Positions 34,701 to 46,700 of a stretch of 64,000 nucleotides of DNA are shown piece by piece. This DNA comes from Pterobdella sp. o SKG-2022 (taxonomy: Eukaryota > Annelida > Clitellata > Hirudinida > Piscicolidae). Location of the stretch: NCBI GenBank assembly GCA_964035795.1, contig OZ038326.1, positions 8,711,700 to 8,775,699 on the forward strand, written 5' to 3'. The notes under the pieces were generated by a model. It saw only the letters and a list, made by a program, of their open reading frames with translations, did no database searches and was not told the origin of the DNA. Positions within the stretch are counted from its first letter, which is position 1, and the number at the start of each line of letters is the position of its first letter. The translations under genes were made by a program, and so were the position numbers.

Positions 34701-37700
34701 TGTTGTCCGCTAAAGGTTGTAAGTTACTTGCCAGCACCTTCCCTGCATTGTAATAACAGGTGTTAGTCTGATCAACTATAGGTCTCAATTTCAAACTTTC
34801 AGGGGTAATTTCTTGGAGTGAGTTTTGGCCGTCACAAAAAACCTTTCCGGCTGGTTGAATGACGGACGCATTACTTCATAATTTGGGTGGTTTTAAAATG
34901 ACGAGTGAGAAAGGATTGAAAGGACTTGAGATCTTTAATGATAGTGTCAACAGAGGTGATATACTTACCTGTTAGGATTCCATCATTTATCATACCTTGA
35001 ACCTTATTGACTTAGTCTTTTTTGTTCATGATGACGACTGGGTCAATGAGGTTCAAGTTATGATAAATGATGGAATCCTAAATTGAAATAATAATAACAA
35101 TAATAATAATAATGATTCTTCGCCAAAAAGTAGATGAAGAGTCAAGTCATTATTTGTTTCCAGTCATGATTACATATTAAAATATATAAAAAAAGTTCTC
35201 ATTAGTGTAGTTATCACAGACTTATATATATACATTAACATTTCTCGCATTTTCATTTAATTATAGCTATTTATCTTATATTATTCATTAGGTGCGAGAT
35301 GTTGAATAAACTTAGTAACCAGTTCGTATTCGTTTTTGTATATATAGATCTTGTATATTATATGGTTATGGAATGTTATTTCTGGACTAGAAAGGGCTCA
35401 AGTAGAGGATATATTAAAAGCATGGGTCAGTGGTGGAAGATGGAATGTTACTGGACAAAGACTTGCTGATCAAGCAAAAATAATAAGCTTGAATGGACTT
35501 TTTTCGGAGTTAGAGGAGATAGAGAGAAGAGTGTTGAAGGTTGATATTGAAACTAAAGATAAAGATATAGATGAGGAAAAATGTGATAAAGTTAAGCAAA
35601 ATGTTGATCAACAATTTGATGAACCAAGGGTTAATTGGGCTAAACATGATGATCATAATGTAGAGCTTACTCCTGAACAAGAGACACTTTTTGAAAATAT
35701 CAAACATACATATAATCAGATTTTAATTGAAGGTAAATGCGCTTTAAACAATATGAAATATATTCCAACTGAAATGATAAAAGAAAATGCTGATAAAATA
35801 AATAAAATAATAAATATAATACCGACAAAAACATTGAGAAACGAATATTTTAAAACTTGCTGGTGCTAAAATAATAACTGATGAGTTAGGGGTACCAAAA
35901 AAGATTTATAATGGTGATAAAGATCCTCCATGGAAAACTAGATTAGAAAATAAAGTAAAAAACTGCCGTAAAGATTTATCAAGATTAGGAGAAAGTAAAC
36001 AAAGTAAACATAAGGTCCATGAGTATTTAAAAGAAAAGTATAAATTTGGTAAAAAAAAAGTGTATAAACCGGGTAAAAGAAGAACTTAAACAAAACATTA
36101 TAGCAATAACAGCAAAAATAAAAAGATATGCTGAAAGAATGAAACAATATTACCAATATAAATTCGAAAATAACCAAAAAAGATTTTATGAAGAACTGAA
36201 TAAAAAAGAGGAAATAAAAGTGATACCAAAAAAGGGAAGTACAAAAGAATTTTGGAAAAACATGGGAAAATTCGGTGAAGCACAATGAAAAAGTCAGTTG
36301 GCTTAAGGATGTGAAACAACAAGGCAGAAACATATGCCAACAAGAAGAAATTAGTATTATAATAGAATTGAAAAAAAATGCTTGTAACAAAATTTCACCA
36401 TGGAAGGCTCCAGGTCCAAGGATACTGGATCAAAACTTTTTCTGTACTATATGAAAAAATTGGCAAACAGATAAATGAAATTGTTCATACGGGTAAGGTA
36501 CCTGAATGGCCAACTAGAGGTAAAACAGTACTGAAACCAACAGACCAAGTAAAAGAAAATATATCATCAAATTTCAGACCGATAACATGTTTAGCAATAA
36601 TGTGAAAATTAGTAACTTCTATGATAAGCGATAAAATTTATCGACATTTAGACACACAGAATTTATTACTTTGGGAACAAAAAGGATGTGGAAAAAGAAC
36701 TAGAGGATCAAAAGACCAACTCATTATCGACAAATATACAATGAAGGATTGTAAAACGCGTCTAACAAATTTAGCGATAGGGTGGGTGGATTATCGAAAA
36801 GCTTATGACATGGTACCTCATACATGGATCAACGAATGTCTTGAAATTTTCAAAATCGATGAAAAATTAAGAATATTTATTTTTAGAAGCATGGAAACAT
36901 GGAGAACTGTTTTAAAAAACGGAGAAGAATCATTGGGAGAAGTAAATATTAAAAGAGGATTTTTTCAAGGTGATAGTTTATCACCTCTTCTATTTGTTAT
37001 GGCGATGATACTTTTGTCTCTTATACTAACAAAAGCTAATTCCGGTTATTTATTCAAAGACAAAAAGAAATTAATCACTTACTTTATATGGATAACGTAA
37101 AACTTTTTGGAAAAAATAAGAAAGAAATTGAATCTTTAATGAATACCGTAAGAATATTGAGTGAAAATATATGCATGAAATTTGGAATAGATAAATGTGC
37201 CACTGTAGTGCCAAAAGAGGAAAGTTAGATAAAGACAACAACGATTTAGTTCTCTCAAACGATGAAATTATCAAATCTCTAGATGAAAATATTAGCTATA
37301 AATATTTAGGAATGTCCGTTGCCAAGGTGTCGGGAGGTGTCGGTTGTAAGGGTGGGCGGTAGATTCGTGGGCTACACGATATGCTCCGTATTTTTTTCGC
37401 CGAAGCCGCATTTCTTGCAGACTAAATCAACAGCTCGCCCAATCTTGTGCAGCAAATACTTCAAATCGGAATAATGGCCGCTTCTCAGTCGGCTCACCAT
37501 CGTCTGCTCTTTCCTTGACAGCTTTGCTTCCACTCGGCGGTCGATCTTCTAACCCCGGTTATCGTACACTATGCAGTCTCTCTTGGGTAATGGGGTTTCT
37601 TCTTTTCCTCTGTCGAATTATCGTTTTCGCCAAATCGTAGTAGTGACCAGCACTTGATTGGTTGGCTGTTGTCCCTTCATTGGCTTTCACGTCCGCAAGC

Positions 37701-40700
37701 TCGTTTCCGGCTACCCAACAATGACTTGGGAACCATGTAAAGGTGACTTGGCAACCCTTGTCGTTGAGGGTAGAAGAAAAAGGTGAAGATATCTCGTTCG
37801 TCCTTGTGCTCCATGAGAACGGCTGAGAGGATATTCTAGAGGCGCATAAAAACCGTCTGGCTGTTACAGACTATTCGGGCCTTTCGAGTGCTAGTTTCTT
37901 CCACTTAGCTTTCTAGCGCCTTTACTGCCTTCATCTCAGCTTGAAAAGACGAGCACCATTTGCCAGTCGGTATGGCATAAGAACGATGGTTTGTTGGGTC
38001 ACTTGGATGACCGGTGGTGACTATGATGCCACCTCCGCTTGTAGCATTAACGTCTATCGCCGAACCATCTGTGTAGATGTAGTGGTTGAATGAGCTCCAT
38101 TCCTCAGCAAGTCGCTGCGTCGCTCGTCTTGGTTCCCTCAACCTCAAAGACGTGGTTCCCTGTTTGCATCCTGAAAAGCTCGCTCCGGCTGCGTGCACCT
38201 GAAGATGGATCTCCAGGTTTGAGATGCTTTCATTCGCCAGCTGCTCTCCTTCGTGCGTTGGCGAACCTCTGTAACCGCCGTCTGTTTTCTGGGATTTTCA
38301 TCAGCCAGACGAAAGGATTTTTCCATGGCTATGGCGCTCAGTTGCGTCGCCCCAGTTTCGATGCTGAAGAGGTTAGCTTCTGCAAAAATGGCTTTCACCG
38401 GGGAAGTTTTTACTTGGCCCGTGATGGCTCGTTCTGCGTATCTTTAGCAAGCTTCCAGATTCTTCATTGTTGAAGCCGAAATCCAGAGCAGCCATGCCAC
38501 CGCTGCGTATTTGACAAAAGAACTACCAGTGGCGATGTAGGTTGTCCATAAGGTAGATTTCTCGTAACCTCAATCTGTTGACGCCAAACACCGCAACGCT
38601 CCGGTTTGTTTCTATATCTTGCTGCCCAAGATTGAGGCATGGCAGCCAAAAGTGAGTTGTCGATTATATGTGACTCCCAGGGTCTTGGCTACGGGTTGTA
38701 TTTGATCTGTTGTCCGTTGAGGTGAAATGTTGGTTGTTAACTGGTTTCATGAGTGCTGGTGGTAAAAAATGAGCACTCCGACTATTGGCCAATAGTTCCA
38801 TCTTCCACCGTGTGCTCCAATTCGACGCTTTTTCCAAGGCCAGCTGTAGTTTGTTCTCTGCATTCTTCAAGTCATCGTTTTGCACCTATACTGCAACATC
38901 ATCAGCGAAGAGTGACATGGTGGGCTGTGATCGACATGGCAAGGTCGTCTATAAAACAGGACCGACCCATGGGGGGCACCTTGTTTCAGCACGACGGTTT
39001 TGCTTCAAACTCCTTCAAACGTAACACAGGTGAATCGGTTTAAGAGCCACACTTAGATCCACCGGATCATGTGGCTTGGGATGCCTTTCTGGGCCATCAT
39101 TATCAACAGGGCGTCTCTCCATACACGATTTTAAGTCCGTGGGTAGTCGATGAGTGCCACCATGGAGCGTTGCATCGGGAGTGGGAAGCCGTCGCTTATC
39201 GATTGGGACATTTATGCTTCGACGGTCTTTAAACCCTGCTTGATCTTCTGACAGAAGGTGTCTGCCTTCGGTAATATATCTGAAGCGGTTTGTGACTAGT
39301 TTCTCCATCACTTTTCCAATATTCGAAGTGAGAGAGATGGGGCGGTAGTTTGCCAGTTGATTTAGGTCTTTTCCTCTTTTCGGCACCGGATGAATTTTGG
39401 CAACTCTCCATTCTTGAAAGACTTTGGTTTCAGTCCACGACTTGTTTTTTTTGAATGACAAGAGTGTGGGTACAGCAACCGGATGCTGGAACTTTGGATG
39501 GATTTCATCCGGTCCATCTGCTTTCGGCAGATTTGTGCTGCGCAGGGCTGCGATCACCTCGTTTTCAGTGAATATTTGGCATTCGGCTGGGTTCTGAAAA
39601 CTTTTCTTTAGTCGGCTGTTTGGAGTGTTCTTCATATTTCTGTCGCGTTTATCGAACTTGAATGCTCATTTCTTTTTGAAGTTTCACAAAGCATTTTGAT
39701 TTCAGCTTCGAGCTGACTAGATTTTTGACGTTGTCAGGGATGATTCTGTCTGTAGCGTTAGTTCTGTTAATGGTGAGACTTCGAAGAACAGACCCTATCT
39801 CTGCTTTTGCTTTCGCTGAAGTCACTTTCTGTGACCAGATCTCCGTCTTCCTTTCTTTCACTAGCAATTTGACTTTCTGATCCTGCTGCTTGTATTCATC
39901 TCTAGATCCCTGCCCTCTCCTGAAGGCCGTCTCTCTCTTTCCGCATCGGCTATCTCCTTGGTCTTTCAGCATTCACTGGAAATTCCGACTGCTTTCATGC
40001 CGATATGCTTTCGAGCAGCCGCTAGCACCACCTCACAGAAGCGTTGGTACAGCCATGTTACGGGTTTGTCACCTAGGTCTTCGTTCAGTTGGTCATTCAC
40101 TTTTCGTTTGAAAGCGTTCAAATCTTCTTTTTTTCAATCCCAGACTAGCCGCTTAGTTCCGGTCATCTTCTCCGCTGAAAGGTGTAGTGTGAGAATGATT
40201 GGATGGTGATCGGATGAGAGGCTGTAGATCGGTTGCCAGTCATACTTGTCTCGAAGGGCTGCATGGACTACCGTTACATCAGGCGAGAAAAAAGAGCCCG
40301 TTGCCGGATCTTGGCGCGTTGGGTTGCTGTCATTTAAGAAGGTCTTGTTTGCGTTCATCACGGTCTCAGCATGGTGGTGGTCTCTCTCATCGGGGTTTGC
40401 AATCTGATCCCAAACTTGATCAAGTGCGTTTAGATCGGCACAGATCACTTCGTGCAATTTGAGGTCGACTTTGAGATCATTGAGGTCAAAACCCGTTTTC
40501 TGCAAGTAATGTGAGTTTTTTGGGGGAAGATACCAGTTTGAGATGGTGACCGTCTGCATTTGGGGTGTGGGGATTTCGACCAATTTCTCCAACGCACTCA
40601 AAACGCTGCCTGGACTGTTGCACACTTTGTAAGGTGGTTGCTTCCACACATAAGTTAACAGTCCTCTTTCTCTAATTTGCCCTTGGATTGGACGATCTCG

Positions 40701-43700
40701 TCGGACTGCGCTGAAGTTTCGAAGCTCTAAAGTATTGTCTTTAGACTAAAGCTTTGTCTCTCGAATAAACGCTGTTGCTGGTGACCTCAAAGGTTTTTAT
40801 GAAGCTCTCAAAGCTGTATATGGCGCCACACATCAGGCTCAAAGTCCTTTGCGCAGTGTAGCTAGACAAGTACTCTCCAAAGACGCGACATCCATCTTGT
40901 GCTTTGGTCAGAACATTTTTAGGTCCTTTTCGATACTGATTGTGTTGTCTAAGACTCAGCACTACTCCGCATCTCTCAGCTGCCAGTCAGTGAAAATGGA
41001 CCAACCGTCTACAAAGCAAGAACTTACCAGTTTGAAAAAGACGCAAGCCCTTCTCTAGCCTGCACCTCAAGAAGAGTATCGCCTTTCTCACATCACCATC
41101 GGCGAAACTATGTTGAAGACCGTTCAGCAGTTCAGCCACTTGTGCTGTACAATCACATCAGATGCCAAGGTCAACAGAGAAGAAGACAACAGACTGGCCA
41201 AGTCAAACAACGCTTTTGGCAGACTGTACAACAGTCTGAAGAAACAAGCATCTAAAGAATGGCAACAATATCAGCGTGTACAGATTCGACATACTCACCA
41301 CCCTACTGTACGGCTCTGAAGCATGGGTAAGGTATCGTCACAACCTGCGACTCTTGAAGCGTTTTCATCACTGCTGTCTCCGCATTATTTTCAACACTCA
41401 CTGGAGCGGCTACGTCACAAATGTTGAGGTACTTGAACAAGCGGAGATCCCCATTAATGAAGCCATGCTGTTAAAGTCACAGCTACACTGGGCAGGACAA
41501 GTCTCCGAAACAAACAATAATTGCCTGCCCAAGATAGTCTTAAATGGCGAGCTTTCCACCTGCCACAGTGACAGAGGAGCATCAAAGAGAAGTTATACAG
41601 ACTCCCTGAAAAAGTCCTTCAGTACCTGCCACATTGACCATAGCCAGTGGTCTACACCTGGCGTCACATCATCCACCAGACTGCCTCCTCTTTTTAGGAT
41701 TGTTAAAAAATCAATCTGAAGGAAAAATGCCGCAAGAGGAAAAATCTTGAAGCCTCAGCAGTTTTTTGCTGCATTTACTGTGGCCGTGTCTGCCTATTTC
41801 ACATTGACCTAGTCAGCCAAGAGCGCGCTTGCAGTAAACGACGGAACTCCCCTTCATAAAATCTTCGTTCACGAAGTCAAGCAAAAAGAGGAAGAGTGGG
41901 TTGATGAAAGGTGGTTGTTTGTTTAATATTTTTCAGTGCGTTGTCTAAATGTAGTTGATGACAAAAGTCGAATGAATTTTTCAATTCTGTTTTAGCATCG
42001 GATTTTTTTCAAAATGTATCAACATAACTAAATATTTACTTTTCCATTGTAAACTCTCTATTTTACATAGTAACCTCTCTATTTTACATAGTGACCTCTC
42101 TATTTTACATAGTAACCTCTCTATTTTGCATAGTAACCTCTATTTTTCGAAAAACTATTTCAGGATGAAAAAGTGATAACCTCGAACGGAAGAATAAAAA
42201 TGAACAACAATTCAGTACTGTTCGCGCCTCTTTCCTGGGAAGACGCGGGAGTGTGGCGATGCAAGGGGGAGAACAAGGCTGGGAGTATTGAGTCCAAGGC
42301 TCGAATCCGTGTGCTAGGTTGGCAGGCATGTTTTTTGTATGTATGGTAGTGTCAAGATGCCTTCGATTTCATTTGCAGTGGAACCCCAAATCACAAAGTT
42401 CGAAGGCACAAAAACAGTCGAAAACCAGCCAACAGAGATCTCTTGTGTGTACAGGGGCTCTCCTACACCAGAAGTTACTTTAGAGAAGATGTGGCATAAC
42501 ATGCAACAGGTGAGTTTTTCACTAATTATTTTCAAAAACTCGTTTTCACAGTTTCATTCAGGCTTTTGATGCTTTTAAATCGGCCTCTTAGTTTTTCGAA
42601 AGCAAAGCAGGTCTTTCTTATCCTGGATTCTCCTCATCTAAGGAGGATGTTGAGTTAATCACACTACCCAAATAGACAAACTTTTGAACCACTTCAATTT
42701 TATTATTACCAATAAAAACTGATGGCGTTGGTGTCTTGAACTATGTTTATGTAAGACTACTGTCTTTTCCAAGCTGATAGTTAAACCAAAGCTTTTGACA
42801 GCTGAAGTGAAAAACATTGTTTGGGATCTTTTGCAGTTGATCCTAAGGATGAGCAAGTAGAAGATAGTCGTCTGCAAACTGAAGTTTTTGAACAAAAGAT
42901 TTTTTAGAAGTTGGTCTCCGTTTCGAGTTTTAAAAAATTCAAAGATGTTGATTTAAAACCAATCAAACGTTAGTGAAACAGCAGCTATTTTCAAATTTTT
43001 CCGCTTTTTTCACTTTTTTCTGCTATGGAAAGATTAGTAGAATTATATTTAATATTAATGGATGTGAGAAGATTCAACAATCCAGAAGTTGTGCTGAGCT
43101 CCGAAATAAGAATAAGGGACCATCAACTGAGGCTAACAAGGTTTCGGAAAAAGTGGTTCAGCGGTAAACGAGCCCAAAAAAAAGTTGAAAAGAGATGTCG
43201 GAAACGTGCATTAGCAATAGAAAATGCTTTTTTTGAAATTTTCGGCAAAACTGGTCGTTTTGAAAACCAGAAAACGGGGTTTCCACTAGCCTTTGGTCTC
43301 CAAAACAGTCTTTAAACAGCTACGTCACAGGATGTATATACGTGGAAGATTATTGGAATCTTTGGGGAATTTTAAAATTGATGTATTTTTCTTGACTGAG
43401 ACTTGACATGATACAGAGTACACATGCATAAGTAGATTGCGGCAAAAGGGGTTTACAGTGCTTGAAAACTCAGAAATCGTACCGCTGAGTATACTCTGCT
43501 CACCAACCATGGGGGAGTAGTAGTTGTTGTTAACAAGATTTCACACCTTCCCTATGAATACTTTTTTGAAGTCTCAAAATTTTGAATTTCTGATGGTCAA
43601 AAGCTTTTCTGGTTCTCGATCTTTAATTTGATTTGTTGTCTACCGCATAAGATATGCTTCTTCACCCTTCTTCGAGAAGTTCGACTAAGGCCATCTGACT

Positions 43701-46700
43701 CTTGGTTTGACGAGAAGTGTCGTGATTCAAAACGGCTCAAATGGAAGCTGAGTAAAGATATCTCAAGTGCAGTTGTAAACAAGAGCTAGCGTCATGGGTT
43801 TTGCAAAATTTCTTTTTTTAGAGATTATGTAGGTAGAAGAGAAAACAATTTTGGGACTTGAAGCTTAGTAGCTCAAAAAATGAATCTTCTATTATTCGGA
43901 GTTACATAAACAAAATTTCTGGCAGAGGCAAATGCAACCCAGTTTTTGGTGTCGAAGCAAATAATTTTCAGAAGTATTTGGCTGATAAAATTGAATCAGT
44001 CAAAAAATCTTTGTCAGAAAACATGACTCCCCGATTTTCTTATTGCAACCCTGGTATTAAATTAGATGAGTTTGCCAAGGTTGATGAGGATGAGGTCATA
44101 CAGACAATTGGGAAATTACATAATAAACAATGTGCTCTGAACCCAATACCCACCTGGCTTTTGAAAAAGATTTCTAGGTTGATAGTACTATTTTTAAAAC
44201 TATTTTCAACAGTATTTTTTTTTTAAATTTTGTTCCAGGTCTTTTTGAATCGGCGCATAATTCTCCTTCGCTGAAATAACCCCAATCTTGATACAAATGA
44301 TGTATCGTCCTACAGACCTATCTCAAAGTTATCTGCTCTAAATAAAATACTTGAAACACTGATTGATTGATTGATTAACTGATTGATTAATATTTTGTTT
44401 AAACCTTTTTTTTTTCAATTTTCAAGTATATTTTTTTCATAATAATTTTGTGCGCTATTAACTCTTGAAGTCAATTCCCCCTCAATCTTAATTTTCATTA
44501 TATTGTGTTGTATTGTATTTTAGCTTTTGATCACCAGAAATGTGTGCAATAAACAATTATTTGTTGGCAGGACGAAAGAGTGTCTGTAGTAAAAATAAAT
44601 AAGAATGAGACGAGGATGATCATAAAGAAGACTTTCATATCGGACGGGGGTCTGTACGCTTGCAGAGCAAGGAGTATTCTAGGAGCTGTCGAGCACAACG
44701 CCTCTCTCACAGTTCTATGTAGGCTTCGAACCTCCTAAATATATTTGTCTGATAATAATTTATATAAATCATTTTTTGATGAAAAATTTTTTATTTTCAA
44801 CCATGATAACATTTTATTAAAAGCTTTTGTCATGCCAGTAACACTAAAAAACTATTGATGAGAAGATGGAGAATGAGGTCCGAGGTCAGAGTTGGGAGAC
44901 GAGGTTGGGGGTCTAAATTGAGGAATAAGGTCTGAGGTCTAAGATGGGGAATGAGGTTGGGGGTCTAAGTTGGAGAATGAGGTCTGAGATCTAAAATGGG
45001 GAATGAGGTTGGGGATCTAAGTTGGGGAATGAGGTCTGAGGTCTAAGATGGAGAATGAGGTCTGAGGTCTAAGATGGGGAATGAGGTTGAGGTTCTGAGT
45101 TGGGGGACAAGGTTGGTGGTCTAAGTTGGGAGACGAGGTTGGGAGTCTAAGTTGGGGAACGAAATTAGGGGTCTAAGTTGGGGAATGAGGTTGGAAGTTT
45201 AAGTCGGGAATGAAGTCAGAGGTCTAAGTTGGGGGACGAGGCTGGGGGTCTAAATTGAGAAATGAGGTTGTTTGCTTCGTCACGTTTTTTTTAATAAAAA
45301 CATCTATTATGAGAAACATCTAGTTTCTATAACACCAATCATTAAATCAACTTTGTGGAAAGACAAACCCAGGATATTGGAAGTGCAACCCCAAGAGATG
45401 CATATTTGGCCTGGAAAGCAGAAGAATATCTCCATCGCTCTCCAATCCATGAATGTGCCTCAAATCAAACTCACTCGTCATCAAAAACCTATTTCTCATG
45501 GATTTGAAATTTTAACGATTGACAAAGAAAAAATTTTTATTCGGGTTAGTTTAAAGTTTTTTGAAATTTCATAAATGATTTGAAGAATAAAAAAGGGAAT
45601 GCTGGCAGGTGAGTGGAGAGAAAGGAGTGGAGGGAGACGTGAACATCTCGGTGAGCAACCACTATGGCTCTTCATCCCACCTTGTGCGGCTCAAACTTGC
45701 CAGTGAGTCGTACTATGGCATCAAACTGTACTTCGCTACTTAATTGAGAAAAATTATTAAATTATTTTCTTTCCAATTATTATTTGTCAAGTTCAAAAAT
45801 GAGAAGGAAATGTGAAAAAATTATTTTTGATGGAAAGATATTGAAAGAATAAGCTTATTGCAAACAACAAAGCACCCGTGATGCCTGCTTAAGTAGCATG
45901 CCACAGTGCTTGTGATGAGATCAAAAGAACATCGAAAAAATCCAGTGATTATTTAACTAATAAAGTAAAAAAATGATAGTACCGGCGGTTTCAAATATTT
46001 TGTAATATAAAGATTATTTTAATGCTAGTTATGAAAAGCATCATTGATCGATTACTTTTTCATTTGAGAATTTTCATCTTTCACTTTATTCCAATATCAA
46101 GTTATTCAAAGCTGTTCAAGTTTTGAACAAATACTATCCAGAAAAACCATCCGCCCCTCGAGAAATCAAAATAAGGCAGACTTTTTCTACTGGGTTCCTT
46201 GTTCTCATTTCTCCTCCAGCAGACGACGGCGGAGAAAGAATCAATGGTTACGTCACCAATGTAATCAAAAACACCAATGAAGTAAAAATAGGTAGGTTAC
46301 ATTTCATATTGGTTTGGAAGGAAGATGGTTCATGTGGAATCGTATGAATGCTTGCAGTTTCTGCCGGTGAGACGGTGCAGCCAGCATACAACACACATAT
46401 CGTCACCAGTAGCCCTTTTCACTTACTTAATTTGTTATTCAGATAAAGTTACTTTTAATATTATTTTAAATAGTTTTCAAAACAGAAAAAATTAAAAATG
46501 AAAAATAAATTTGGCAAATGTTGGTATGAGCGTCCTAAAGCAGTCGCAACTTTTTCAGAAATAATCAAGCTTACAGAAACACACACCCTCAATCTACAAC
46601 TTTTCAAAACAACAAATTTGACCACATAAACAACAAATCTGACCACATAAACAACAAATCTGACCACAAACAGCAGCAAGCTCTCACGTCACCATCAAGC

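Larger units (their letters stand above)
33300..35085 (-). mobile_element. Penelope-like element, decayed
   Basis: The frame 34794-34024 (minus) encodes a Penelope-type reverse transcriptase: LKLRPIVDQTNTCYYNAGKV, SLFTNLPIDKTIDYI, TDGAAMGGPLSVVFSD, the catalytic box IRYVDDTF and IEENSSNFLDTLF. In-frame codons continue upstream of the ATG-like start (VFCDGQNSLQEITPESL), and farther up PVVIMNKKD and SFQSFLTRHFK are separated by frameshifts. A terminal hairpin lies downstream (33321-33460) and an inverted duplicate of its 5' part at 35042-35081. No GIY-YIG endonuclease was found between 34020 and 33460. Confidence 0.8.

Noticed and set aside
45324..45362. Alternative acceptor for adhesion exon 10 after ACATCTAG at 45323
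   Set aside because: It also keeps frame but adds 13 residues and loses the Tyr-x-Pro domain start seen with the 45363 acceptor; kept only as a possible alternative.
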